Part shown: piece after piece, positions 35,301-46,700 of the stretch
Numbering within the stretch: position 1 is the stretch's first letter
Layout: each line of letters begins with the position of its first letter
Assembly: GCF_017562075.2 (NCBI RefSeq)
Contig: NC_054085.1
Location: 19,888,222-19,952,221 of the forward strand
Length of the DNA: 64,000 bases
Source: Anopheles merus
Taxonomy: Eukaryota > Arthropoda > Insecta > Diptera > Culicidae
Direction: 5' to 3'
Notes under the pieces: generated by a model
The model's database searches: none
What the model was told of the DNA's origin: nothing
What the model saw: the letters and a program-made list of their open reading frames with translations, nothing else
Translations under genes and position numbers: made by a program

Positions 35301-37610
35301 ATGCTGCTCCATTCCAGAAGCAACCACAACACTTAACATAGAATTTATTCTCCGCTTGTCACATACCTCACTAATGTAACCATTTGAGGCGTAGAGTTGT
35401 CGCTCCAACCGAGCTGAAGCTCGTGTGTTGAGTGACGTGCATTTGATTCTCCTCCTCCTCCTCCTCCTCCCCCCGAGTGATGAGTGGAGCGTATATGTCT
35501 CTGTGCACACTTTTCTAACGGGCACACCAACCAACCAAACACTTCCGCAAAACCTGCCTTTCGCGCTGAGCCGATGGGAGCGCGAAAAGCAACAACACCA
35601 ACAACACACCAATCTCATCAAGTGAATGGCGGCAGAATCACATTGCGCCACCGGTCGTCAGCCGCGGAGGTGGAGGTGAAGGGATTGCTGCTTTGTCATC
35701 CACCAGCAGCGTGTATGTAAATTAATTGCATAAGCGTGTGGCAAATCGCATATTTTACCACCCGCACTCGTCTACACGCGCGCAATCCCCTACTCACACT
35801 CACAGTATCGCACTACTAGCGCAGTACTATCCGCACTACCGGAATAGCGTCCAGCGAAGGCAAAACCGGACGCTGCCTCCAGCGAACTGCCAATCTACAC
35901 ACACACCGAGCCGGACAGACAGTTCGTCGCTTGTCGCGGCGCAAGTCTATTGTTTGGCGAATGACGAAAAATTACCGTCTCCCCGGCGTTCCCGGCCGTC
36001 TGTGTGAGCCATATCTCGGTGTCACATTTGCACATCACATATGCTGAGCTGAGGGAGGGGCAGAGAATTTTCCCCTTTCCGTTACACACACAGTCCCATT
36101 GCGTTTTGGGAGGAAGGAAATGTGTAGACCTACTAATGTGGCGAGTGGTTTGGTCATAAAAAAATAGAGTCACACAACGGTTCGCAGGCTGTTGTTTCTT
36201 TTCCAACGTGTATCAGGTGGCCATTAAGCACACTGGATGCAACAGGTAGTTTGCCCGATTTTCAAAATTCCATAAAACGGTACAAGCGAAGAGAGCGCGA
36301 AACGCGTTGCTTCGTTTTTCGCCTTCTAGCACCTTCTACGCGAATGTTTTTTTTTCTGTTTCCCACCTTTACCAACATCAGTTCCGGTGCACACAACATT
36401 ATGCAGCTGTAATCGGATGTCAGGTGCTGTCTATTTTTGACTAATTGTCACCCACTTCCGGGCTCGGGAGGAAACCAAGCGCGTAAAAAAACCAGGCACA
36501 AAGCGATCATCGCACCAGCCGATATCGGATAACCAGTACCCGTGCAGTACGAAAGCCGTTAGCCGTCCGGGCCCGGGGACCCGTTAGCTTGATGGAGGGC
36601 ACACCACCAAACAAGCGCATCACAACTGATGGCGCTGAGGTGTAATCCGGGCCCGCGCGTTCGTAATCGCTTCCGTTTAGGCTGCAATCAGCTACACGTT
36701 ACATTATTTTGGGCTTACGCCGCACAGTCTGACTAGCATTGAAAATTTTTGGTAGTATGTGTTTTCTTTTCAGCCACGTTTTGTTATCCGTTAGTTGGGG
36801 CGTTCGAATTTTCCCGTGCCGCAACCACCACGCGATTTCTAAACGAACTGACCCCGAAAAAGCCCCGTGCTTAAAATGGTGATTAGTGGCGAGCTTGTAT
36901 CAAAATCCCGCGTCCGAAATAATGAGCGGAAAAGGTAAGTAAAAGAAAAAGCCTTGCCGCCGAACAGTGCTCCTCTTGGAAAGTGATTTTCGACAATAAT
37001 TTAAATCTTTCAGTCTGTCAGTCAAACCTTCGGTCAAACAAATTGACTGACCCAGACTGCGCCGCAAACGGATTGGCTTGGAGCGCCGGGTGAAATGTTG
37101 CTTTAAAAATACGACCTTAATTGCAAATAGGCTCCTTTCTCGCGCGACGCATTGCAATTGCTTTTCCATTTGCCCTTACCTGCAATGAGAGGGAGAGACA
37201 GATAAAAATAATCATCAATAAAATGTGTATATGGAAAAGTAAAAGTATATAGTTCTGCTGGCATAGTAAGCCGATTAGCTCAATGGAAGATTGAGAAAAA
37301 AAGTGTAAAGTATCGGATTTGGTTTAAGATAACATCTCACTTTAAGCGCCAATAGATATATAACTATTGGTTAATGCCTGATAACAGCGAGTGGACATAG
37401 AAATGATAAAAAATAAAAAACATAAAAAACTACCAAAAAACAAAGTTGTAGAGTAATCTATTACAAAAAGATTAATCAAACAAAATGCTTAATGCCTTTG
37501 AAGTAAAAAAATAATAAATTATCGAAACCTTTGGCAAAGGTCTGTGTTAAATTGTTATAAAATTAAACAAACAAGTATTAAAACAGTTGCAACATTTACA
37601 AGTATTGGGG
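29399..37610. other. Non-coding block within the probable fax intron
   Basis: No supported gene. Visible landmarks are the duplicated unit at 32,590-33,040, a CTC trinucleotide run near 35,450-35,470, and scattered CA tracts. Homeodomain-type TAAT/ATTA sites are dense in places, for example 33,835-33,865, as expected of intronic regulatory DNA, but no specific enhancer can be claimed. Confidence 0.5.
32590..33040. repeat. Two tandem copies of a ~250-bp AT-rich unit
   Basis: The motifs AATAAATGCATAG, GTATGTAGTGT, TATTTGCAAACTGT, GAATATTCCCAACGAT and CTCTGAACCAATCAGATCC occur in the same order in 32,597-32,790 and in 32,845-33,035. The second copy has an insertion in which part of the CTGAACCAAT segment is repeated. 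No coding potential. It is probably a local duplication or part of an unnamed element. Confidence 0.75.
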
Positions 37611-37614
37611 CCTT

Positions 37615-37740
37615 TCACGATACTAGCTAGCTTTTTTATATGGAGTTTGACAGTTGGCGGCTGAAATCATGTCAACACTCCATAAAAAAACCACACACAA
37701 AACTAGCTTACGATTTTCAGTCTTGATTATTCTAGCCACA
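37615..37740. repeat. Dispersed repeat fragment (copy 2)
   Basis: Matches 3,575-3,700: TATATGGAGTTTGACAGTTG, then TGAAATCATGTCAA. It sits immediately left of the tandem units at 37,749-38,480 and may be the end of the same element. Confidence 0.55.
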
Positions 37741-37748
37741 AAGCTAGA

Positions 37749-38480
37749 ATTAGATTCGAGTACCTGCTCGAAAAAATGGCATAGCAAGGTGGTGTTTACA
37801 TTTATCTGATGGAATCTAAAATCAAAGTGTATGTAGTCTAGGTGGTCGCGTAGGATGTTTTTATAACCTAATTTGAGCGTCACTTTTTGACAGGACGGGA
37901 GAAAACTTTTGTTTCAAACAAGCTTTCTTAAGGCTTGACGTATACACAAAACACTCTTAAAATCATCATTCATAAACAGAAGCGATAAAAATCAGCCTTC
38001 TTAATACATACACTTAGATAAATAAATGAATTTAGAAACATTATACCCACTTAGTTAGCTGCTCGAAAACTGCTATACAATGCAAATAGCTGACAGACTG
38101 AAATTTCAGCCTACGAACTTTAAACGGAAAAGACCCCAGAATTAGATTCAAGTACCTGCTCGAAAACATGTCAACACAAGCTCGTGTTTTCATTTATCCC
38201 AAAGTGTATTAAAGGGATCAGGTGGTGCAATATAGAATCAAAGTGTATGAAGGCCAGGTGGTCTCATAGCCTGTTTTTGTATAACAATTTGAAACAAATT
38301 GAACGTCACATTTTGACAGGATGAGTGAAAACTTTTGCTCAATCAGGCTTTCTGGTAGTAGCTTAATGAACACAACAAACAGTATTAAAAGCTTCATTCA
38401 GAAAAATAAACCTTCTAAATGCATACACCTTGGAATAAGCCCATCTGTAGCCCAGCAGATCGACTGAAATTTCAGCATAC
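37749..38480. repeat. Two direct copies of a ~390-bp unit
   Basis: The unit starting AGAATTAGATTCGAGTACCT (37,747) recurs as AGAATTAGATTCAAGTACCT (38,140). The shared order continues with CTGCTCGAAAA, AATCAAAGTGTATG, AGGTGGTC, GAACGTCAC or GAGCGTCAC, TTTTTGACAGGA, and CTGAAATTTCAGC. Similarity is about 75-80% by eye. Antisense ORFs of about 86-105 residues inside it are not convincing. It may be internal sequence of an unrecognised transposable element. Confidence 0.75.
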
Positions 38481-41400
38481 GTTCTTAAAAGGAAAAAGGG
38501 TAAATTATTGGAATTGCAAACCGAAGTAAAATGCATCTTATATTTCCCCTTCAGACTTTCGTTGCATACAGTTTTGCTGCTCGATTTCATTATACTTAAC
38601 AGTCGAAACCAAATTACTAACGCATGCATGCTGTACGTTTTTAAGCGAACACACGGCGTATCGCCAACAATACCAAACAAGTTTGTTTCACTTTCCGCTC
38701 CTTTGTTTTAACAGTTTTCCAAAGGGGTGTACAGCATGTTTCACCCAACTACAACGTTACTTAAAGCGCGTGAAGCATAAACAAACGTGTACAAAAACCT
38801 CTCCCCTTCCTATTCTCGTACTAAACGATCCGTACACCGTGTATATGTGTCTGTGTTAGGCAGCGTCAATAGAAACTAATGGTTCGAACATTGCTCACAA
38901 AAATGCCACAGAACGAGAATAATGGTCCCTCTTCTTCCTCACTCTCTCTCTCTCTCTCTCCGTACACAGCTTCAGCAATCGTTTACTGCGCGGTTATGTA
39001 TCCATCAAATATTCCACTCCAAATACATTCGTCTTCCCTTCCCTCGTTAATGGGTCGCTACTACTCGTTTCCCCCCAAAAACCACGCCAATCCAACTAAC
39101 CCCCTTCCGCGGCTCCCCCCGTTTGCATTCCCCGACATCCCACCACAACACACCACCATTAATCTTTCAATTAATAAAGCATTAGGTAATTGATAGGGAA
39201 GGGAGAGCGCGACAAAGACATTTCCAGCTCGACCCCCACCCCGATCCAACCCCGATGCAGTTGATTATGATACACGGAGACGCGAACGCATGGTGAAGAA
39301 GTATGCGGGAGGGGCATTGTTTGCTGACACACGTCCTCCCCCCCACACACCCCCCTTTTCCTTGCCACGAACAGGCGCCATCATAAGCACACAAGCGGGT
39401 AGATTCTCCCTTTGCTTAAAGGTCCTCCCCTTTTGCTGGAGAAAGAAATTCCACCGCGAACGAACCCGGACGACCGGACCAACCAGTCCCATGGATCAAA
39501 ATGTTAAGTGATCGCTATTTTCGGGGTCGTATCATTTGACACGGGTTAAAGGGAAGAGCTTTGGCGCCCGGCGGCTGCAACTGAACCGACGGTGTCCATC
39601 CGCGTCAAGTTGACCAACCCATCCCCCGCCAAGGGGAACCGTGGGAATGTGGCCGTGTAGAAGATGTATGGGTGCAAGAAGGAAAGTAAATCAACAACAG
39701 GAGGAAGGGGGGGGGGAGGTAATAAACACACACAACAACCCCTCCTCACTGGGGTGAAAATATGTTTGATGAGCCACAGGATGAACGCGCCGTGCAACAC
39801 GTGGTGAAACTCACAGCATACTCCAACAATAACTACAACACACACACACAAAACGCCGAAATATGGGCGGCCGTTGGATTTTTCTCTCTCTCTCTCTTCA
39901 CCGATCGGAAAACACAGAAACAAAAGCCCGCACGCTGCCAAATTGATGTTGACAGGAGAAAGTTTGAAATAAACATACGACGATGTGGCGCGGGCCGCAA
40001 AGAAAGTTCGCCGAGCCGCGGCGATTCGGCTCATCGTTGGCGCATATGTCCAAAAGTGAGGCTACTACACCCGTTTCTCCCCTTTCTCTACGGTTCAGAC
40101 CACAAAAGCGCATAACCCGGGGGAGGGCGAGCGAAAGACAGCGCACTCCACCCCGTACCATCCAACAAGAAAACAAAAATGATCACAATGATTTGCAATT
40201 TGCGGGCGAAAATGACAGCAATTAGTGGCTGGTGCTCACAAACCAGTGTGTGCAGAGAGGGAGATGCAGAATAGGAAAACGATTTTCCAACACTGGTGAG
40301 GCAACTTTCTCGGAGTTGGCCGGCAGGCAGGAAGGAAGAACGGCAGAAAGCTAAATGAAGATCATCATTCATTTGCTAATTTCCGTGATTGATGGGATGA
40401 GCCGCGAGCGAGAGTGGTAGCGTTAAAGAAAATGCATTAAAGCTTGCACACAACTCAGAGTATTCAACGAACTTAAATTTATAAATGTGATGTCATTTAG
40501 TTTTTTTTCTACGCTACGAACGTGTTTTAATGCTAATCAACACAGAAGAAATTCATGAAATATTATTCGCACAACGATAGTCTTACACTCATGCAATCAA
40601 AACTCTGCCGTACGCGATGAATCTGTACGAGATTAGCACTCTCTAAACCTGGAACGGTCCCATAGTGCAGTCGATAAGCGATTGGCTTCATAACACGCTC
40701 GTTATGGGTTCAATACTGCGTTTTAATGTACGTCGAGACACGGCTATTAATTAATCCCTCAAGTAAGGTAAGGTGAGGTTCAAATCAGTGTTAATAATAT
40801 CACTATTGTATAGAGAGATTTCACGAAGACTCGAGGATGGAAAACTCCAATCTTCAGATTTATGATGAATTCAGATTGGACAATAAGCTCGATTTATACA
40901 GATAAGCAGAAAGGAGGTCAGCCAATGTGTTTCATTTTTTACTAATTCCTAATCACGTTTTATTATTTTTTGTACTGCCTTTCATTATCAGTATTTTATT
41001 TTGAAACTGAAGTATTGAAATGTTCTAAGAAACGATCAACCTACAAGTCTTTTTTGTTGGTTTTATAGCTCAAATATTTCAAAATTAAATGAAAAATGTT
41101 TCCTAACTCAATTCACACCTCTCCACACCCTCCTACAAAACCTTCTCCCCATCTCTCTGATAGGAATGCTCATAAGCAGCGTTTCGCAACAAGGCGGCTC
41201 GCCGACGCATTTAATATAATTACAACCGACACAAACCGATGCATAATGCACCACAACACTACACTCACCATTGCCCAACGCATAGCAGGGACGACCCCGC
41301 GCGTGTTATGATGGTGTCCTTCACCGGTTCGGACGGAGTTGGTGCGCGTCTTCAACCGCATAATACCGTCACTTTAGCGCGCGCACACACACAGGATGCT

Positions 41401-42611
41401 GCTGCTGCACTAATGCATTATTAAACAGCTTATCCTCATCGTTCATCTCCATTTCGTTCAGCGACGTGGGGCGGCAAGCCTACTTCCCTCCCCATACTGC
41501 CCCCGTTTAATCGTGACGGTCAAGAATGGCCTCCAACGGCTGACAGAGCATGCCACAGTCGGCGGACGCTTAATTTCGCCACAGTCGCAACTCTTTCTTT
41601 CCAGCGGCCACAGCCGGGCAATCGTCCATCCAGACCATGCCCCGCAAGAATGCAGTTGATTGTGCGCATTGCGTAGGCCGGTAGAATGTATGTAACCACT
41701 CGCTAAATGTGCAGCACACTCAGGGCATTTAACAAAACTGCAAACCGCACACTGCTGCTGCTGTCTGCTGCCGCCGCAGGACACATTGTACAGAGTGTGT
41801 GTGTGCGCGCGCGTGAGTAAGTGTCTGCCACACTGTGCACTTTTCATTAACGCGTACAGACCCGCGCGCGCTCAACTTATGATTGTGCGCACCCACTCAA
41901 GACGGGTTGCGAAACGGGGAACGGGGAAAACATGTAGCTAAATAAAACAGACCAACGGGGGTTTCCTCGGTCGGACTGATCATCGAACTCGGTCACATAT
42001 GAAGTTTATGGGCGTGAAGATCACTCGAACGTCCAACAAGAACACTGTCCCGAGTGATGGTGGTGGCCCCAGCTTGCCAAGAACAACGCATTTCCGGTTG
42101 TAGCATCATCAGTGTAACATTGAGGTTTGGTGGGATTTGCCCAGAACGTAGGCATTGGGAGTGAAGCAAGCGTGAGCACAACATATGAATGAATTTCATT
42201 GAACACGGCAACACACAGCCACACTGCAATGAGTGCACAAGACCTCGGTACTTTTCCGATACTCTTCAAATCCGCCTCTGTGTGCAGCTGTAAACCAGCA
42301 GCACAACACTTGAAAAACATTCGATCCGCGTCACGTACTCCTTCAGAGTCAGTACTTCAGAGCAGAGTCGTGATGCGCCAGAGGATGAGCGAGAATCGAT
42401 GGGAAGGTTAAAGCAACACAGGACCCTTTGTCTTTGGTGCTAGAAAGAATGTTGAGCCATGTTTGGATGCTCAACATTGAAATAAATGCGATTTTGCAAA
42501 TACAATCAATGGAAGTTGTTTGCATTTTTGATGAGCAAGGTGTTAATATCTTGCACTAACTGTCATTGTGGTGTTAATTCTGCATAAAAACAATTACTTT
42601 CCAATGATTTC
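38481..42611. other. Non-coding block with one degenerate SINE
   Basis: Contains CT tracts near 38,940-38,960 and 39,885-39,897, the SINE-like element at 40,655-40,800 and AT-rich sequence at 40,900-41,100. ORFs on both strands up to 162 residues were examined; none has splice-site or family support. Confidence 0.5.
40655..40800 (+). mobile_element. Degenerate tRNA-derived SINE related to the 29.2-kb element
   Basis: A box TAGTGCAGTCG (40,663-40,673) and B box GGTTCAATACT (40,707-40,717) both fit the polymerase III consensus. The framework CGGTC-CAT-GT-CAGTCG followed by TAACA and ATGGGTTCAA parallels the SINE at 29,184. The 3' half has diverged and no target duplication was found, so the right limit is approximate. 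Confidence 0.65.
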
Positions 42612-42802
42612 TTAGCACTCTTTCAAACATTTTAAACATATCTTCAACACAATGACGTTGGAATACAAAAACATTCCTGTTACCATTGTGACACCATTGT
42701 TTGTATCAGAAACACAATAGTTTACTTCAATTTCTGTCGGAGCGATCACCATTAAGGCCACAGGCGTCGTACATTTCACATCTTGACGACCCTCTGGCGT
42801 TT
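42612..42802 (-). CDS. Unidentified gene model, last exon
   Basis: Starts after a very strong acceptor (TGTGTTTCTTTTTTAG) and encodes ETPEGRQDVKCTTPVALMVI, then APTEIEVNYCVSDTNNGVTM, and a further 23 residues to a TAA. An alternative donor (ATG|GTAACA) inside it would allow further exons to the left. The two bases at its start fit the phase of the exon at 42,946-43,317. No family was recognised. Confidence 0.4.
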
Positions 42803-42945
42803 CTAAAAAAGAAACACACACACACAATTCGGAAACGAGCCGTACTATAGCCCGACGGTCGCCAACGTCGATGCATTAGGCGGGAAAACTTCTTTCGCTG
42901 CTGCACCCTGCGCCGGACATATCTACATAAACAAACATTGTTCAC

Positions 42946-43317
42946 CCTCGAGAGGGGAGTTTGATACATCGAACCCTTTTGTAGTTGCAGCTACCAAAAC
43001 CGGCGACCGAGGGTTTGGGCCGTCCCAATACATCTCACTCATTATTGGATCTTTTGCTATGATGAGGTACACGGTAACCTTCGCCTGGGCGTCCATCTCC
43101 GGAGGACGGAACACAAGATAGTTTACATTTTGCTGCCCTTCGTTTAGTGCACGACACCTATAGGGCGGAAAATAAGGGGCCACGAAACGCTCACACGCCC
43201 GTGGACGGTGTGATGTTACTAGATGTAGCAGGAAGACACTGCCGGACATTTCGTCAGTGAAGCGGGCGTGCGCGCAAGACCTGTCCCGGCATTCGGGATG
43301 GTTTATTAAACATGGAT
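42946..43317 (-). CDS. Unidentified gene model, third exon
   Basis: A 372-bp exon, open only on the minus strand, encoding about 124 residues that begin PCLINHPECRDRSCAHARFT and include VTVYLIIAKDP. The donor is CTCGAGG|GTGAAC and the acceptor AGGCAAG; removing the 57-bp intron to its right restores a continuous frame. Cys residues are frequent near its start, as in secreted or extracellular proteins, but no domain was recognised. Confidence 0.42.
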
Positions 43318-43374
43318 CTTGCCTAAATATTTACACAATGCAGACCACCTATTTCAAACATTCACGGCACTCAC

Positions 43375-43579
43375 CAGTCACCTTCAATATGCATATGTCA
43401 AAAAAAAGCCAATGATGATTACTTCGTTGGGATCTCAACAGTACCTCAGCGTCTTTGGTAACATGTTCGTTGCCGAGCTTGCCGAGCTCGAACAGATAGA
43501 AGGAATCATTATTGTGCAGCACTCCAACAACTTCCTGCCCCAAAGTGTAATAATGAGCGTACCGCGCGATGAGCACAAT
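43375..43579 (-). CDS. Unidentified gene model, second exon
   Basis: Encodes IVLIARYAHYYTLGQEVVGV, then LHNNDSFYLFELGKLGNEHV and on to FDICILKVT, ending at a consensus donor (ACTG|GTGAGTG). The acceptor TATACAG lacks a good pyrimidine tract. The plus strand is also open here over 108 codons in the mirror frame, so the strand is decided only by the neighbouring exons. Confidence 0.4.
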
Positions 43580-43638
43580 CTGTATACATTAATCTTGCAA
43601 TTTCCGACTATATCTCAGGATCTGGGGATATTGCCGAC

Positions 43639-43737
43639 GGCTTGACCTTTCCAAAAAATCTCAAATACATCCCAGAGTACAGTACATGGAGACACAAACA
43701 TCCAAGTCGTATCCAGTGCCTTACTTAACAGTATCAT
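43639..43737 (-). CDS. Unidentified gene model, possible first exon
   Basis: An ATG at 43,737-43,735 opens 33 codons (MILLSKALDTTWMFVSPCTV and LWDVFEIFWKGQA). Removing a 59-bp intron (43,580-43,638) joins it in frame to the next exon; the donor GCC|GTCGGC is weak. Its hydrophobic, Trp-rich character could be a signal anchor, or this may be an internal exon. With it the model totals about 288 residues. It lies nested, same strand, in the probable fax intron. Confidence 0.3.
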
Positions 43738-46700
43738 GGCCTCTAACACTCAACCTCCCAAAAATCTAATCAGGATGCCCGATCGATCAAACGAGACGTT
43801 TCACCGCAACGCACACACCCGAGGACCTTTAACCTCACAACTGTTCCTTCCCCACAGAGAAAGACAGAGAGGAGGAGCGAGTTCAATGCGATCACGAAAG
43901 GCAATTTCCGCGTGGCAGTAGATTGATACATCCTGCCTTTCCATCCTCCCCGGAGCACCCCCTTCAGGTCTTCACGCTCATTGTGGCCACAAAATTTCGC
44001 CTCACTTTCGCTTCTTTGCGCACCCTTTTTGCCCTCCTGCAACGCAGACACCACCATACGCGCCACAGGGAGGCTGTGCGTGCGTTGGCGCCATTGGCAA
44101 GGGCAGGGAAAATTCAATTTCCTCGCTATGCAGCACACTCGTACGCACGCAACCGTTGTCCTTGGCTATTGCTACTGCCTCGCTTTATTGGATTGGTGTT
44201 TTTTTTTGCACATACTTTCGCCGGTAGCAACTACAAAAAAAAGAAAAGAAAACCGACACCACTTCTCGGCTAACATTGGATTGTTTGTTGCAGAAGTGGG
44301 CTTGTTCCATTACCGAGGGTAGGGCCTCCGATATTATATTTGCTTGAATAATAGAATACATGACTGTTTTAGCCGCGGCGCAACCGGTACATCAGCTCGA
44401 CAGTATCCCGGTGTCAAATATGCCAATCTTTCACCTTTAAAACCCAATCAACTAGATTCACAGTTTTTTTTTTTCATTCGGGCCAACTTCAATTACCCGC
44501 ACTTGGGAGGTTGGGGGTCTGATTTGACCCAATAATGCGCTGTCTGTGTGATTGGTATCGAATCAGTTCGTTCTGCTTCAGCTGCTCCCTGGCTTAATAA
44601 CACATAGCAGAGCACACCCTCCGGAACTGAATATGGGGGTTAACGAGAAAATCATGCTCTCTCTCTAATGGGTGGTAACACGGCGGCTCCATGTGGACCG
44701 AAGCAGCTGCTACTACTACCCACCTGCTTTTGTGGATGACGGGTTGAGTGTCATGGTTTGGCGGCAGCAGCAGCAGGCGCAGCGAGAACTAATCGATGCT
44801 GCACGGTAATTTGTCGAATCCGTGATTCCACAGATACGTCAAATCATTTAAAATTTAGGCAAAATACCATCATTAACCTCTGGCGCTCTATTACTGGCCT
44901 GACCTTAAAAAGGGTATTTAATTGAACCAATTTTTGGAGGACCTACTTCTATGGGTTTTTTGAGAGATACAATCAGCCTAGTTAGAGTACGTAACGGAAA
45001 TGGTAGTACGTAGTTGTTACACTAAAATTAACAATAGCCATGAAATTCTTCGTTTCTTCTCATATCCTGGTCATAGCAACACGATATGCAAATAAGTAAT
45101 GAAATGTAGTAAATAAATCTAGCTAATAATGTTGATATCTTATCGACAATGCTCATATGTGGTAATTCTGAGAACGCAGTCAAAACAACAGTAACACACG
45201 CGCACTGTAATATAACGCATCTGACATTCCACCGCGAGTCATCTCCAACAAAACCTTCAAGATACAGTTCTATAATGATGTACACTTATCACAACCATCT
45301 GATCCGTACATCCTCTGTCAGAAGTTAATTACAATAGTCGCTAAGAGTAGTTTGACATTTGAACGAAGGAATTCCTCATTGAAACAGTCCCCGCCAATGC
45401 CAACGTCAACGCATTTCAGCAGAGAACCAAAACAACCGTAACATACCATTTCATTAACCATTCCACACACGGTACACCACCATAGCTTTAGCAGCAGCAG
45501 TTTTTGGACCGTTGATCAGCATATACTGACGGTCCATTTGGTGGAGAGCGCACCGTGCATAGGCCACTGTCCATCAGGACTCCGCGTATGGTGCGATAAT
45601 TATGGGTAATTACATTTTCGGACAAAGCCCTAAAAGCATTGTCCACCAGCCATCGTCTCCAAAACGGAGTCCAACAACACATCAAACCTCGTGCGCTCTC
45701 TATCATCACCCCAACGCTATGCAGTGGCCAACTCCCCCGTTACCTTTCCAACGGAGCTGTGAGCTATGGGCCTAGACGACTCTCTATCGGAACTGGAGTC
45801 GCTCCACACGTACGTCCGAACGACACGCAGCTATTTTGCTTGCAGTAGGATAGATGCTCATTTTTCTTTTCCATAGCCCGTCATTCAATTCGAACACGTG
45901 ACCGATCGGTTCACCAAATTCACCAACCACCGCTTCTGCCCATCTGCCTTAGCAGCTACACACGCATTCCAGCAGGCCTCATCGCATTTTACTCGAAACT
46001 GATTTCCCAAACGTCGCTGACGCGTTAGCCGCTGGTTCGGCACAGAAACACTTTTAAGAAACGCACGCAACCGCCGCGCAATGGGCCGCGCGCACCAGTG
46101 AAAATTCGATCGTGTCGGAACGCGCGTACATCGTCCGCGCCCTTACCTTGCGGCATATACCTGGTCTGTGGCTGGAGAGCGGGCCGTGCGGTGGACGTGA
46201 AATTATGAGACCGCAACCGAAATTCGATGTTTATCACAGTTTACTCCCTGCGTCGTCGTTTCGCGCCGCCTGCTCGCCGTACAGCGGCGCAGTTCGATAT
46301 CAACACTTGACTTCATCACTGTGGGTAACCATCATCGTCTAGCAGCAGTACACAACTCTCGCTCCCTCCTTTGGGGCCCAAAACGATTCGCCACGTAATC
46401 CGCGCGTCTAGGATGGGCATAATCGAAACGTTTTGTTTGAACATTGCCAGCCTACACTGCCCCTTTATCCCTTTTGCTTCTTTCCTTTCCTTATCCAGCC
46501 GTCCATCTTTCGCTTCACTTATCATCGCCGCACACATACACTGTCTTTCTTGCTGACGCACTTTCCAAATCATACATTCCATACAGCATGGTGGCGGGTA
46601 CACCCCAATCATTGTATGCGCCCTCTGTTGGCTGTGGAACATCTTCATCGCACGCAGGCGAGTCGATGCTGGAATCTCTTCCTCCACCGTTCACACAGCG

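Noticed and set aside
35283..35651. Minus-strand ORF ending at a donor-like CATACCTC site
   Set aside because: Considered as the missing fax N-terminal exon, but the residues next to the donor (ASNGYISE) do not resemble the expected conserved segment.
37265..37340. tRNA-like A box (TAGCTCAATGG)
   Set aside because: No matching B box at the right distance and no cloverleaf; at most a worn tRNA-derived fragment.
43319..43645. 108-residue plus-strand ORF with good-looking composition
   Set aside because: Its codons are aligned with those of the minus-strand exon, so RNY-type mirror effects explain its look. It starts with TTG and the adjacent exon at 42,946-43,317 is open only on the minus strand. 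Not fully excluded.
45028..45285. Hydrophobic minus-strand ORF of 85 residues
   Set aside because: Starts with GTG right after a stop, lies in AT-rich DNA, and has no credible acceptor with a pyrimidine tract.
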